Shown one piece after another: positions 1 through 8,690 of a DNA stretch of 37,586 nucleotides. The stretch is from Roseiarcus sp. Lineage in GTDB: Bacteria > Pseudomonadota > Alphaproteobacteria > Rhizobiales > Beijerinckiaceae. Numbering within the stretch: the stretch's first letter is position 1; each line of letters opens with the position of its first letter. Made by a program: the position numbers and the translations under genes. The stretch covers positions 1 through 37,586 of the forward strand of contig JASLHV010000348.1 in assembly GCA_030153205.1 (NCBI GenBank), in the 5' to 3' direction. Below the pieces are notes generated by a model that saw only the letters and a list, made by a program, of their open reading frames with translations, searched no databases and had not been told where the DNA came from.

Positions 1-787
1 CGCAGCTAAGGTCGCCAGCAACGTCAGCGAGAATCTATCGTTGGAGCGAGAACAATCGATACGCGATGATCTCGATCGTCTCAACAAAGTCCTGAGCGTC
101 GAGCAGTCACGAGCCGAGGCGTCCGAATCTCAGCTCAGCGTCTCGCGTGCTGAACTTCAGGAAACCGCCGCTCAATTGCGCGCAAAGAACCGAGAGGTCG
201 AACAGCTCGTCGCCAAATGCGCGCCGCTCGAGGAACGGCTCGACGCCGCGCTGAAGGAAATCACGGCGCTGAACGAGCACGTCGCCAATGGTGAAAAGTC
301 TCGCTCGACGCTCGCCGATAAAGCCCAAGCGATGATTCGGGCGATGTCGGATCTGAAGGCAAAGCTCGAGCTTGCCGACCAAAGGGCAAAGCAGCTCGAG
401 GATCGCCTCGCCTCGAACACTGTGCTCGCCTCGACGGACCGGGAGCAATTCGAACGGAAAATTCACGCCCTCAATGAGGAACTCGAGAAGGAAAGATCGG
501 CGCATCGGGTGGCTTCGAGCGCGCTCGAGGCGGCTCGCGGCAAGTTGGCCAATTATCGAAGCTCTTCCAGCCTGCATGACGCGTTCAACCAAGTCGAGCG
601 CTTAAGTCCAAAAGACTCGCCGCTCGCAAATTCGTCTATCCACACACCTGAAGCACGCCGGAACATCGGGTGGTCTAGCTTGTCAGAAGGTCACGAGCCG
701 ACAAAGCCCGCGCCGTCGTCCACGCAACCATTAATCAGCAAGCTCGATGCGTTTCCAAGAAAAGCCGCATCTCAAGAAGGCCGCTGA
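1..787 (+). CDS. Coiled-coil protein, 5'-truncated by the window edge
   Basis: The reading frame is open without a stop to the first base of the window, so the gene starts upstream and only its C-terminal part (about 260 residues) is visible. A TTG at 41 could serve as a start, but I see no need for one. Most of the visible part (to about residue 180) is rich in Glu, Lys, Arg, Ala, Leu and Gln with heptad-like spacing, which indicates a long coiled coil. The last 70 residues or so are Ser/Pro-rich and probably disordered. No transmembrane segment or catalytic motif is visible. It lies 30 nt upstream of a small co-directional gene and may form an operon with it. I do not recognise the family. 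SMC-like or polar scaffold proteins share this composition, but that is a general resemblance only. Confidence 0.7.
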   Translation, partial: AAKVASNVSENLSLEREQSIRDDLDRLNKVLSVEQSRAEASESQLSVSRAELQETAAQLRAKNREVEQLVAKCAPLEERLDAALKEITALNEHVANGEKSRSTLADKAQAMIRAMSDLKAKLELADQRAKQLEDRLASNTVLASTDREQFERKIHALNEELEKERSAHRVASSALEAARGKLANYRSSSSLHDAFNQVERLSPKDSPLANSSIHTPEARRNIGWSSLSEGHEPTKPAPSSTQPLISKLDAFPRKAASQEGR

Positions 788-817
788 GGACGACGCGCGC
801 TGATAGGAGAAGCCTCC

Positions 818-1111
818 GTGTCTTTTGAGGATATCTTACCCACAAATCGCGTAAGTCGAGAAAAAGTGTCGTCGATACACCGACGAGTAGCCCCCCTGGT
901 GCACTTCGTACACGAACACTATCAGCAACATACGCTGGACGAATACGAGTTCGAGGAGCACATCAGAAGCCTTAAAACTCTGGCGGAATGCGTAAGCATG
1001 TCAAAGGCCTTCATGACAACGCCAAGTGCGCGGTGCTTACTTTTGGCGCTAAACTCAGCAGATACGAATATATTTCCACGCGCACTCGAAATGAACGCGA
1101 TTAACAGGTAA
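818..1111 (+). CDS. Small protein of unknown function
   Basis: This 97-residue ORF starts with GTG at 818 behind a good ribosome-binding sequence (TAGGAGAAG, 804-812). It follows the coiled-coil gene on the same strand, so the two are probably cotranscribed. The product is soluble and rich in His, Glu and Leu (for example HFVHEHYQQHTLDEYEFEEH near residues 28-47), probably mostly helical. It has no signal peptide or membrane segment. I do not recognise a family. The Shine-Dalgarno match and operon-like spacing are the main support for its being real. Codon use is less GC-rich than in the neighbouring genes. Confidence 0.6.
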   Translation: MSFEDILPTNRVSREKVSSIHRRVAPLVHFVHEHYQQHTLDEYEFEEHIRSLKTLAECVSMSKAFMTTPSARCLLLALNSADTNIFPRALEMNAINR

Positions 1112-1136
1112 CGCGAGTCTAATGTGAAGCGGCGCT

Positions 1137-1157
1137 CGCCGCCACCTCATGGCGGCG
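1137..1157 (+). terminator. GC-rich hairpin downstream of the small gene
   Basis: CGCCGCC (1137-1143) and GGCGGCG (1151-1157) form a perfect 7-bp stem around a 7-nt loop, 25 nt after the stop codon of the preceding gene. No T-run follows, so a classic intrinsic terminator is not supported. It may act as a 3' stabiliser or an aid to Rho-dependent termination. Confidence 0.3.
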
Positions 1158-1318
1158 CGCGCGGACGATTGAAGTCCCTCAGCGCGTTTGAATTTGAAAA
1201 ACGACGCGCAGTCTCAACGAGGGCGCTCCATTGCGCCCGGCCGCATTGCGGAGAATAATACGGCCATTCAGGTTCACCCACGACGAGACCGAGGCAGGTT
1301 TTTCCTTCGGAAACGCAG

Positions 1319-1570
1319 ATGCTGAAATCATCACTTTCCTTGACCGCAGCCGCGTTCGTATTTTTGCCGAGCTTCAGCCACGCCGTGACGGTCCATCATC
1401 CCTGTAGCCATAATGCGGAGCTTTGTCGCCAAGACGCCAAGCAGAAACAGGTCGATGATCATTTTTGCGGGATCAATCTCGAAAAAGCGCTGGCCGCCAA
1501 GACTGGCGAGGAAAACGTCGGGCGGTGGCCAGAAAGCCCGCAGCGTTACTGCTGGAAGAAGGACCTTTGA
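1319..1570 (+). CDS. Small secreted cysteine-containing protein
   Basis: This 83-residue ORF has a convincing N-terminal signal peptide: a Lys, a hydrophobic Leu/Ala/Val/Phe stretch to about residue 20, and a likely cleavage after SHA at residues 20-22. The mature part of about 60 residues is hydrophilic and has four cysteines (about residues 29, 36, 50 and 78), which could form two disulfides in the periplasm. The family is not recognised. The Shine-Dalgarno sequence is weak (GGA near 1309). The gene is convergent with the SDR gene that ends at 1613. Confidence 0.55.
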   Translation: MLKSSLSLTAAAFVFLPSFSHAVTVHHPCSHNAELCRQDAKQKQVDDHFCGINLEKALAAKTGEENVGRWPESPQRYCWKKDL

Positions 1571-1612
1571 TACGCGCTTGCGATTGCGGCCTGCGAGCAA
1601 CGGCTGCTCGCC

Positions 1613-2362
1613 TCAAGCGTATATGTAGCCGCCGGAAACGATGATGTTCTCGCCGGTCATGTAGGTATTGCGCGGACCTCCCGCCATGAGCACCCATTCC
1701 GCCATTTCACGAGGCTCGCCGCCACGGCCGAGCGGGCTAGCCTTGGCAAGTTCGTCGAGAAAACCGAGCTGGCGCGCTTTCTCGGTCGCCATGCCGGCGG
1801 GCGCGACCGAGTTCACAAGAATTCCATCGGGCGCGACGGCATGCGCAAAGCTGCGCGTCAGGCTGACCACGGCGGCCTTCGTCGCCGCGTAATGCGCATT
1901 CTGTGGATGAGCCTTGAACGCGTCGACCGATGTAATGTTGACGATACGGCCGCGCACGGGACCGCGTAGATCCTGCTGACGCATATGGTGAACGGCAGCG
2001 ACCATCATGTGATAGGTCCCCTTCACATTGACGCCGTTCGACGCGTCCCATTCAGCATCGGTAATTTCGAGAAGCGGCCTGCGCGGATAGATTGCGGCCG
2101 AATTGACGAGCGTATCGACCCGGCCAAGTGCGGCCGCGACAGTATCGAAAGCAGCATGGGCTTCGGGGCCGCGGCTGATATCGGCGGTGGCCACGGCGAC
2201 GGCGAGACCGGCTTTGCGAGCCGGTTCTAGCGCGGTCTCGGCCGCCGATGCGTTGATGTCGATTACCCCGACGCCCCTGGCGCCGTCCCTGACGGCCATC
2301 TCGGCCAAAAGCGCCCCGAAGCCGGCGCCGCCGCCCACGATGACGACGATCAAATCTTTCAT
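1613..2362 (-). CDS. Short-chain dehydrogenase/reductase (SDR), classical type
   Basis: This 249-residue classical SDR is expected to oxidise or reduce a hydroxyl or carbonyl group with NAD(P). The N-terminal nucleotide-binding motif is GGGAGFG (about residues 10-16), slightly unlike the usual TGxxxGxG. An NSAA variant of the NNAG motif follows near residue 88. The catalytic residues are the Ser of NITSVD and the Tyr and Lys of YAATK. The C-terminal part has the usual TGENIIVSGG element. An acidic residue after beta-2 (VIDIN) suggests preference for NAD. It is the last gene of the 15-gene minus-strand run, and its ATG lies one base after the stop codon of the preceding SDR, so translation is probably coupled. 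The substrate is unknown. The context suggests the later steps of the pathway fed by the hydantoinase-like enzyme. Confidence 0.9.
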   Translation of the reverse strand: MKDLIVVIVGGGAGFGALLAEMAVRDGARGVGVIDINASAAETALEPARKAGLAVAVATADISRGPEAHAAFDTVAAALGRVDTLVNSAAIYPRRPLLEITDAEWDASNGVNVKGTYHMMVAAVHHMRQQDLRGPVRGRIVNITSVDAFKAHPQNAHYAATKAAVVSLTRSFAHAVAPDGILVNSVAPAGMATEKARQLGFLDELAKASPLGRGGEPREMAEWVLMAGGPRNTYMTGENIIVSGGYIYA

Positions 2363-2363
2363 G

Positions 2364-3113
2364 TCAATCGCCCTTCTTCACGGCGCCCGTCGCTGTCGTC
2401 TGTCGAGTCGGCGCAATATCGAACCGCGAGACGTTGACGTTCTCCGGCAAAGCGAGAACGGCGAGGACCATATCGGCGATATCTTTTGGCTGCACAGCCG
2501 TACCGTCAGCATACATGGCGGCGCGCATTTCTTCGTTGAGGAGAGCCTTGTAGAGGTTCGTCTCGGTACGGCCTGCGACGATCTCTGTGACCCTCACTTG
2601 ATACGGCGCCATATCGAGGCGCAGCCCATTGGCGAAAGCGCTTATGGCGGCCTTTGTCGCGCTATACACAGCCATTCGCGGAAAGGCGGCATGGCCTGCT
2701 GTCGAGCCCGTGAAGAAAATATGCCCATGCCGCCGAGCGCGCATGGTCGGCGCCACGAGATTGGTGAGAACGATGCTCGCGGTTAGGTTGACCGCTATTG
2801 CCGCTTCGATGGACTCAATCGTCATTTCATCGAACGCGGTCAGTGGCGGCATCATTCCGGCGTTGTTGATCAGAATATCAATCGTTTCGTCTCTGAGCCG
2901 ATCGGCCAGCGCGACATGGTCGCAGACATCAAGGCCGATGGGCGTGATATTCGAGATTTCGGCAAGAGCGTCGAGAGACTTCTTATTTCGGCCAAGAGCC
3001 AAAACGCGGCGCCCGTCGCCGGCAAGGGCAAGAGCGATCGCATGCCCCATGCCGCTCGTTGCGCCAGTGACAAGCGCCGTCTCCATTGTGACCTTGTCCG
3101 AACGGCCGGTCAC
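2364..3113 (-). CDS. Short-chain dehydrogenase/reductase (YdfG-like SDR)
   Basis: This 249-residue SDR has all classical motifs: TGATSGMG near residues 17-24 (coenzyme binding), NNAG near residue 88, a catalytic Ser in GSTAG and the YSATK Tyr/Lys pair. A basic Arg after beta-2 (ALGRNKKS) suggests NADP preference. The start used is GTG at 3113, which overlaps the preceding stop as GTGA. A second possible start is ATG at 3086, which begins METALVTG and has AAGG upstream. The family resembles 3-hydroxy-acid dehydrogenases such as YdfG, but the substrate cannot be read from the sequence. It sits between the uronate dehydrogenase homologue and the last SDR, giving three consecutive NAD(P)-dependent enzymes behind HyuAB. 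Confidence 0.9.
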   Translation of the reverse strand: MTGRSDKVTMETALVTGATSGMGHAIALALAGDGRRVLALGRNKKSLDALAEISNITPIGLDVCDHVALADRLRDETIDILINNAGMMPPLTAFDEMTIESIEAAIAVNLTASIVLTNLVAPTMRARRHGHIFFTGSTAGHAAFPRMAVYSATKAAISAFANGLRLDMAPYQVRVTEIVAGRTETNLYKALLNEEMRAAMYADGTAVQPKDIADMVLAVLALPENVNVSRFDIAPTRQTTATGAVKKGD

Positions 3114-3928
3114 GCCGTCTTCTCGTCATCCGGATGGCCGAGATCGACGAACCATCCGCCCAGCAAACTCGTCGCCGGCGCCTTTGGGTCGGGCCGTGAA
3201 GTTTTCGCTTCAACCGCGGCGCGGAAAGCTTCCGCCGAATCCTTGGGGTAAAAGCCAATATGGCCGGCAAGGCTATTGTCGACTGGCTTAATCGTATTGT
3301 TCGACATGCCGAAGACAATTGTATGTCCCACACGCGGCGCGACGAGGCTCGCTGTAACGAGGCGTACGCAATCATCGAACGACAGCCACGACCAGAGCAT
3401 TCGGCGGTCACCCGGTTCCGGAAAAGACGAGAATATTCGCAGAAAGACGCTTTCGATTCCGAACTTGTCCCAATAGAGCCGGCCCAGATCTTCCACGAAG
3501 CATTTTGAAAGGCCATAGAGACTGTCGGGACGATGCGGCGCTTCGGCATCGATATGCGCCTCGAGCGGGTGATAGCCAATCGCATGGACCGAAGAGGCAT
3601 AGACGACGCGGCGTACGCCCTGCTTCCGAGCAGCCTCGTAGATATTGTAGCTGCCTTGAATGTTCGACGAGATAATCTCGTCCCAAGGACTTTCGAGCGG
3701 CGCGCCGCCAAAATGAACGATCGCATCGACGCCTGCCGCCGCCGTTTGCAGCGCCGGAAAATCGGTAAGCTCGCAAACGGCGGCTTCCTCGTTGGCTTGC
3801 AGGTTCGCGATGTCCACGCGATCCGATAGTCGGATCCGGCGCGCGAGCGGCGCCAAACCGACGCGCAATCGGCTACCGAGCCGGCCGGCGGCGCCTGTGA
3901 TCAATATTGTATTATAATGCTGGGTCAT
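3110..3928 (-). CDS. Uronate dehydrogenase-like NAD-dependent epimerase/dehydratase-family enzyme
   Basis: The protein has 272 residues from ATG 3928, which has an AGGA Shine-Dalgarno just upstream. A longer frame exists, but its extra 126 codons lie antiparallel inside the hyuB stop region and have no protein-like character. The sequence follows bacterial uronate dehydrogenase (Udh, EC 1.1.1.203, about 265 residues) along its full length: ITGAAGRLG near residue 10, IVHFGG, the NIQGSYNIYEAAR helix, ASSVHAIGYHP, the catalytic YGLSK pair and a C-terminal GGWFVD. Udh oxidises glucuronate or galacturonate to aldarolactone. Finding this relative in a hydantoinase cluster is unexpected, and the true substrate may be another polyhydroxylated aldehyde or lactol. 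Its stop overlaps the next SDR start by four bases. Confidence 0.85.
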   Translation of the reverse strand: MTQHYNTILITGAAGRLGSRLRVGLAPLARRIRLSDRVDIANLQANEEAAVCELTDFPALQTAAAGVDAIVHFGGAPLESPWDEIISSNIQGSYNIYEAARKQGVRRVVYASSVHAIGYHPLEAHIDAEAPHRPDSLYGLSKCFVEDLGRLYWDKFGIESVFLRIFSSFPEPGDRRMLWSWLSFDDCVRLVTASLVAPRVGHTIVFGMSNNTIKPVDNSLAGHIGFYPKDSAEAFRAAVEAKTSRPDPKAPATSLLGGWFVDLGHPDDEKTA

Positions 3929-3947
3929 GCGGGTCCTACGCTGTCGC

Positions 3948-5567
3948 TCATCGTTCGGCTTCGACAACATAGCCTTTGAGTCGGTCTTGGCGCCGAGATT
4001 CTTCGCTTCGCTCAGAAGGCGTTCCAAATCCGCCGCCTCCCGGCAGCGAAAGTACGAGCCGACGGCCCGCTGGAACATGTTGCCAGCCTTTGGCGCGCAT
4101 AGGCGAGCCGTCATCGAGCGCAACCGAACCAGGCGCGCCGTCGCTGCCGCCATTCCGGCCTCGCGCTGGATTCGCAATGCGATCGAACATGGCTGAGAAA
4201 TCGAACTCGTGACCCTCTTCGGCGGCGATTTCGATGATTTGCCCGAGGCCGCCGCGCCAGGCCCCATCGCCTCCAGAGCCAGGACGCAGCTCTTTACGCC
4301 AGATGACAATGGGACCTGTTTGCTCGGTCGCCTCGATCGGCATCGTATGAACGCCGGAAGGGAAAGCGGTCGCCGAAAGTCCGTCGAGCGAGGGCCGCGC
4401 GCCCATGCCGCCCGAATTGAACATCAATACCTCGGCGCGCCGGCCGCTTCCACCGGTGACAGGACGAACCGAGATATGAATATTCCAAAGCGCCGCAGCC
4501 CCTTCGGCAAGAATCTGGCCGGGTAGAGCCTTGGCCAGGGCGCCGAGAACTAAGTCGGGGATCATGTGGCCGATAACATGCCGTAAACTAACTGGCGCCG
4601 GCCGAACCGCGTTGAGAATATTGACCGGCGACTCGACGGTGAAGAAGGCGAGCGAGGCGGCGTTGTTGGGCACGTCGGGCGCCACCACGCACTTCAACGC
4701 ATAGGAGGCGTAAGCCTTGGTATAGATGATTGGCACGTTGACGCCCCAGCGGCTGACCGGGGCGCTGCCATCGAAATCCACTTCGACGCGGTCTTCGCCG
4801 ATCACAATTCGCGCCACGAGCGGAATTGGTTCGTCATAACCATCGGTCGTCAGCGTGTTGCGCCACTCTCCCTTCGGCAACCCGCGAATGCGATCGCGCA
4901 TCGCGACGCTTGTACGCGCAAAAATAAACGCGCTGAGCGGCTCGAGCGTCGCGAGGCCGACCTCCAGCATCATGGCGACAAGTCGCCGATGCCCGACATC
5001 ATTGCATGCGGCGAGCGAATAGAAATCGCCGATCACTTGGTTCGGTTCGCGCACGTTCTGGCGGACGATGCGCTGAAGGTCCCGGTTCACGACGCCGCGC
5101 TCGGCGAATTTCATGATCGGGATTTGAATTCCCTCTTCGAAGACCGACTTGCCGTCCGCGCCGAAGCCGCGGCCGCCGATATCGACGATATGGGCGGTGC
5201 AAGCAAAGAAACCAACCAGCTCGCCGTCGAGGAACGATGGCGACACCATCGTGATGTCGTGGAGATGACCGGTGCCTTTCCAAGGATCGTTGGTTACGTA
5301 AGTGTCGCCTTCGTACATTTCCTCACGCGGGATTTCCGCCATGAAGTTCTGCACCGCTTCGGCCATGGTGTTGACGTGGCCCGGCGTGCCGGTGACGGCT
5401 TGCGCAAGCATTTGGCCGCTGGGGTTGAACACGCCGGCCGAAAGGTCGCCGGCCTCACGCACCGACGTCGAGAAGGCGGTGCGTAAAAGCGTCATCGCCT
5501 GCTCCTCCACGACGGAGATGAGGCGATTCCACATCACCTGCATGCGGATGTCGTCGATCTCGCTCAT
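3948..5567 (-). CDS. hyuB: Hydantoinase/oxoprolinase family, subunit B
   Basis: This 539-residue protein belongs to the HyuB/N-methylhydantoinase B family, the partner of HyuA in ATP-dependent opening of cyclic amides (hydantoins, 5-oxoproline, caprolactam) or in related carboxylases. Visible family hallmarks are the N-terminal MQVMWNRLISVVEEQAM helix, SVREAGDLSAG, a TPGHVNTM element, the NDPWKGTGHLHDI segment with its His and Asp residues, and the C-terminal PGGGGFG motif. Its ATG lies inside the hyuA stop (ATGA, 5564-5567), which implies translational coupling and a hetero-oligomer. Length fits the family (about 520-580). The exact ring substrate cannot be decided: the family also includes acetone and acetophenone carboxylase subunits, though the ring-opening enzyme and amidase upstream favour a lactam or hydantoin. 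Confidence 0.93.
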   Translation of the reverse strand: MSEIDDIRMQVMWNRLISVVEEQAMTLLRTAFSTSVREAGDLSAGVFNPSGQMLAQAVTGTPGHVNTMAEAVQNFMAEIPREEMYEGDTYVTNDPWKGTGHLHDITMVSPSFLDGELVGFFACTAHIVDIGGRGFGADGKSVFEEGIQIPIMKFAERGVVNRDLQRIVRQNVREPNQVIGDFYSLAACNDVGHRRLVAMMLEVGLATLEPLSAFIFARTSVAMRDRIRGLPKGEWRNTLTTDGYDEPIPLVARIVIGEDRVEVDFDGSAPVSRWGVNVPIIYTKAYASYALKCVVAPDVPNNAASLAFFTVESPVNILNAVRPAPVSLRHVIGHMIPDLVLGALAKALPGQILAEGAAALWNIHISVRPVTGGSGRRAEVLMFNSGGMGARPSLDGLSATAFPSGVHTMPIEATEQTGPIVIWRKELRPGSGGDGAWRGGLGQIIEIAAEEGHEFDFSAMFDRIANPARGRNGGSDGAPGSVALDDGSPMRAKGWQHVPAGRRLVLSLPGGGGFGTPSERSEESRRQDRLKGYVVEAER

Positions 5568-7657
5568 CGCGCTTTCTCTTTCCGTACCAAGAGAATGGAG
5601 CCGTCGCTTTGGATGACGGCGTCGAAGAGAGAGGTCACGACGGTTGACGTCTCCCGCTCGACGATGACCGCAGGGCCACCGATTTGTGCTCCCGGCGCCA
5701 GCGACGAACGCTCGACGATGACGCTTTCGAGAGGCGTCCCCCTCGCCGGATCGAACACCGCGCGTTTCATCGTCGTGGTTTTGGGATCGCCTTGGAGATC
5801 GAGCGCGTGCGTAACTGACGACGCTCGCTCGTCTTGGACTTTGACCGACCAGGTGACGATCTCAATCTCCAGTCCGTCGAGCCCGTCAATGGCCCGCCCG
5901 AAAAAGCGCGCGTAGTTCTCGCGGAAAGCCGCGCGGATTGTGTCCGCATCCGCCGCTGTATAGCGACGGTCCGGCAAGGACACCGGAATCTCCCAGCCCT
6001 GCCCCGCATAGCGCATGAACGCTGTGATCTCGCGTTGCAGTTTGCCGACAGCGCCGACGCGAACGAATTCCTCCGCCGTCGTTTTAAGGCCGTCGAGGAG
6101 CGCGTTGACCGCGTCCGCTTCGAAGGCGGAAAGACGCGTGAGCTGAGAAGCGACCGCTTCATAGCTGAATGGCGCTTTGAGAAAGCCGATCGCCGATCCG
6201 ACGCCGGCGCCTTCAGGGATCAAGCAGAGCTCGACGCCGAGTTTCTCGCACAGCCGCGCCGCATGAAGAGGCGCCGCGCCGCCGAAGGCAATCATCACAT
6301 TGTCCGAAATATCTTTGCCGCTCTCGACAGCGTGGACGCGCGCCGCATTGGCCATATTCTCGTCGACGACTTCGCATACGCCAAAGGCGGCTGATCGAGA
6401 TGTCAGGCTGAGACGCGCGCCGATGTCGGCCATAATCGCCGCCTCGGCCTTTTCGACGGAAAGCGTGATCGCGCCGCCGGCAAAGTTATGGGCATCGATC
6501 TTGGCGAGGACCAGATCCGCGTCCGTAATCGTGGGCCGCGTTCCGCCGCGTTGATAGCAAGCGGGACCCGGTTCGGAGCCGGCGCTTTCGGGGCCGGTCT
6601 GGATGCGGCTCATGGCGTCGACGGATGCGATCGAACCACCGCCGGCGCCAATCTCGATCATCTCGATGACGGGGATCGAGATAGGCATTCCTGAGCCCTT
6701 GGAGAATCGATAAGTACGTGCGACTTCGAAAGTGCGCGCCGTCCGCGGCTGGAAATCTTCGATCAGGCAGATTTTGGCTGTCGTGCCGCCCATGTCGTAG
6801 GAAACGACATGATCGAGTCCAAAGCGCCGCGCAACGTCAGCGGCGAAAATGGCGCCGCCGGCTGGCCCAGATTCGACCAGACGTACGGGGAATTCAACCG
6901 CCGTCGCCACGGAGACGAGGCCGCCGCCCGAATGGATCATAAAGACGGGGCAGTTTGCCCCCATGTCTTTAAGACGGATCTGAAGCCGCGTCAGGTAGTC
7001 TGCCATCAACGGCCGCACATAAGCATTCGCGCAAACCGTGTTGAAGCGCTCAAACTCGCGCATTTGCGGCGAGACTTCGGCGGAGATCGAAATTGGCGCG
7101 GAGATCTTGCGCGCCAGAATCTCTCGGGCGCGCTGTTCGTGAGCCGCATTGACATAGGAATGAATGAATCCGATCGCGATGGATTCGAAGCGCTCAGCCG
7201 CGCAACGATCCGCAATCGTCTCCAAGGCCGCCTCATCGAGCGGTTGGAGCTCCCGGCCTTGCGCATTGATCCTGCCCTTCACCGGGAAACGATGCTCGCG
7301 CGAAACGAGAGGAGGCGGCAGCTTAAGGTTGAGGTCGTACTGTTCGAATCGACTCTCGGTCCGCATTTCGATGACGTCGCGATAGCCTTCGGTGGTCACA
7401 AAGGCGGTGCGAGCGCCGCGTCTCTCGATGAGGGCGTTGGTGGCGAGCGTCGTGCCGTGGATGACGAGATCAAGATCAGAAGCCGCGACGCCCGCCTGCG
7501 CCGTCACGATTGCGATCCCGTCGAGGATCGCTTGTTCCGGCGCCGCCTGGGTCGTCAGTATTTTGGTCGAATGGATCCGTCCCCGCACGTCAAGAACGAT
7601 ATCCGTGAAGGTCCCGCCAATGTCGGCGCCCAGGCGAATTTGCTGAAAAGCCTTCAT
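5564..7657 (-). CDS. hyuA: Hydantoinase/oxoprolinase family, subunit A (ATP-dependent)
   Basis: This 697-residue subunit has the ASKHA-type ATP-binding fold. GADIGGTFTD (residues 10-19) is the N-terminal phosphate motif, HGTTLATNALIER (68-80) is the family signature, VESGPAGG (261-268) and DMGGTTAK (288-295) form the second phosphate region, and FGGAAPLHA follows later. It works with HyuB in ATP-driven hydrolysis of a cyclic amide, or in an ATP-dependent carboxylation in some relatives. ATG 7657 has AAGGA six bases upstream. The gene is preceded by a 191-nt gap, the largest within the minus-strand run, so an internal promoter is possible, although I found no strong -35/-10 pair. A 487-codon frame on the opposite strand is a shadow of this gene. 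Confidence 0.94.
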   Translation of the reverse strand: MKAFQQIRLGADIGGTFTDIVLDVRGRIHSTKILTTQAAPEQAILDGIAIVTAQAGVAASDLDLVIHGTTLATNALIERRGARTAFVTTEGYRDVIEMRTESRFEQYDLNLKLPPPLVSREHRFPVKGRINAQGRELQPLDEAALETIADRCAAERFESIAIGFIHSYVNAAHEQRAREILARKISAPISISAEVSPQMREFERFNTVCANAYVRPLMADYLTRLQIRLKDMGANCPVFMIHSGGGLVSVATAVEFPVRLVESGPAGGAIFAADVARRFGLDHVVSYDMGGTTAKICLIEDFQPRTARTFEVARTYRFSKGSGMPISIPVIEMIEIGAGGGSIASVDAMSRIQTGPESAGSEPGPACYQRGGTRPTITDADLVLAKIDAHNFAGGAITLSVEKAEAAIMADIGARLSLTSRSAAFGVCEVVDENMANAARVHAVESGKDISDNVMIAFGGAAPLHAARLCEKLGVELCLIPEGAGVGSAIGFLKAPFSYEAVASQLTRLSAFEADAVNALLDGLKTTAEEFVRVGAVGKLQREITAFMRYAGQGWEIPVSLPDRRYTAADADTIRAAFRENYARFFGRAIDGLDGLEIEIVTWSVKVQDERASSVTHALDLQGDPKTTTMKRAVFDPARGTPLESVIVERSSLAPGAQIGGPAVIVERETSTVVTSLFDAVIQSDGSILLVRKEKAR

Positions 7658-7848
7658 ACAGAGTCCTTCGCTTCAGTAGTCGCCGTGGAATTACTTCCGC
7701 CGAGCGCTTGGGCGAAAGGCCTTTGTAGAGAGCTATCTCACATATCCGACGCGGAAAAGCGCATTGTCAGGATTTCTGTTCCGCTCGCGGATGATAGGGA
7801 GCATAAGGAAATCAATAAAACCAGCGCCTTGACAAGGGCCCACTCACA

Positions 7849-8607
7849 TCAGGCCTTGCGGGACAGCTTGGCGCCAAAAGTCGTTCGATCCTGTTGGGAA
7901 AACCATGACCGCATCGCGGCCTCGTCCGAAAACCGTCCCTCCGGAGGCAGCAACCGCGCCTCTCCTTCCAGAATGAGATCATCGGCGGCGAAGGGCCAAG
8001 GAGAGAGCACAAATTCAAATGGACGATCCGGCCGTTCACGGAGCTCCATCGTGATCTTATCGCCGTTTCGACTAGGCGCCTCGAGTGAGAGCGGCGCCTT
8101 CAACTCACCGCATAAGGCGAGAGACAAAGTATCGACAAAGGCGACGAGCGAACGTTCCCGATCAAGCGCCGCCGTATCTAACCCGAGCGCTTTGGCCCAA
8201 GCGGCCTCGATTGGGGCTTGCCTTTCGAGATATTCTTGCGCGGCCGCGGAATCGGCGTCTGAGACGCGATGACGATCCGTATAGCGGCGGTAGATAACGC
8301 CGCCGTGCAGGGAAATCAGGAGCGCAACATGGGCGCCCCAGCCGGCGAGTGCGCGTTCGACGCCGCGCGTCCACATCGGCGCATGAGCGGCGGCGCCGAT
8401 CTCGCGAAAGAGATGCGGTCGACCCGTGTCCGGATTGAAGCTCGGCGCGGTCTCCCAATCAAGCCAGCCGATATCGTGCTGTTCCGCCGCGAGCAGAAGT
8501 GGCTCGTTGTGGTTTTCGTCCCATGCGCGCAGCAACTGGCCCGAAAGCCAAGCGTGGGCGATCTGGCTGATCGCGAGAACGCCCGAAGGTTGATTGCGAA
8601 AGAGCAT
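7849..8607 (-). CDS. DUF3891 family protein
   Basis: This 252-residue protein matches DUF3891, a family of unknown function. Conserved-looking features are the HAWLSGQL helix, the AEQHDIGWLDWE segment near residues 41-52 with a His-Asp pair, a second His region (ISLHGG) and a C-terminal LSPWPFA element. The paired His/Asp motifs resemble the arrangement in HD-type metal hydrolases, but metal binding is an inference. There is no signal peptide or membrane segment. It sits between the FAH-like hydratase gene (83-nt gap) and hyuA (191-nt gap) on the same strand, which suggests a role in the same catabolic process. The Shine-Dalgarno sequence is weak. Confidence 0.75.
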   Translation of the reverse strand: MLFRNQPSGVLAISQIAHAWLSGQLLRAWDENHNEPLLLAAEQHDIGWLDWETAPSFNPDTGRPHLFREIGAAAHAPMWTRGVERALAGWGAHVALLISLHGGVIYRRYTDRHRVSDADSAAAQEYLERQAPIEAAWAKALGLDTAALDRERSLVAFVDTLSLALCGELKAPLSLEAPSRNGDKITMELRERPDRPFEFVLSPWPFAADDLILEGEARLLPPEGRFSDEAAMRSWFSQQDRTTFGAKLSRKA

Positions 8608-8690
8608 CGAATGATCTCGATATGCGCTGAGGGGCCTAAGCGAAGACCGCCATTTTTAGTCCAAGCAGCGACCGACGCAATACGCGTGGG

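Noticed and set aside
3929..4309. N-terminal extension of the uronate dehydrogenase-like protein by 126 codons
   Set aside because: The extension lies inside the hyuB coding end, has no domain character, and the Rossmann fold begins at ATG 3928, which has its own AGGA.
6809..8272. 487-codon open frame on the plus strand opposite hyuA
   Set aside because: It runs antisense to clear HyuA motifs, extends into the gap and the DUF3891 gene, is Arg/Ser-rich without domain features and is a usual by-product of high-GC codon bias.
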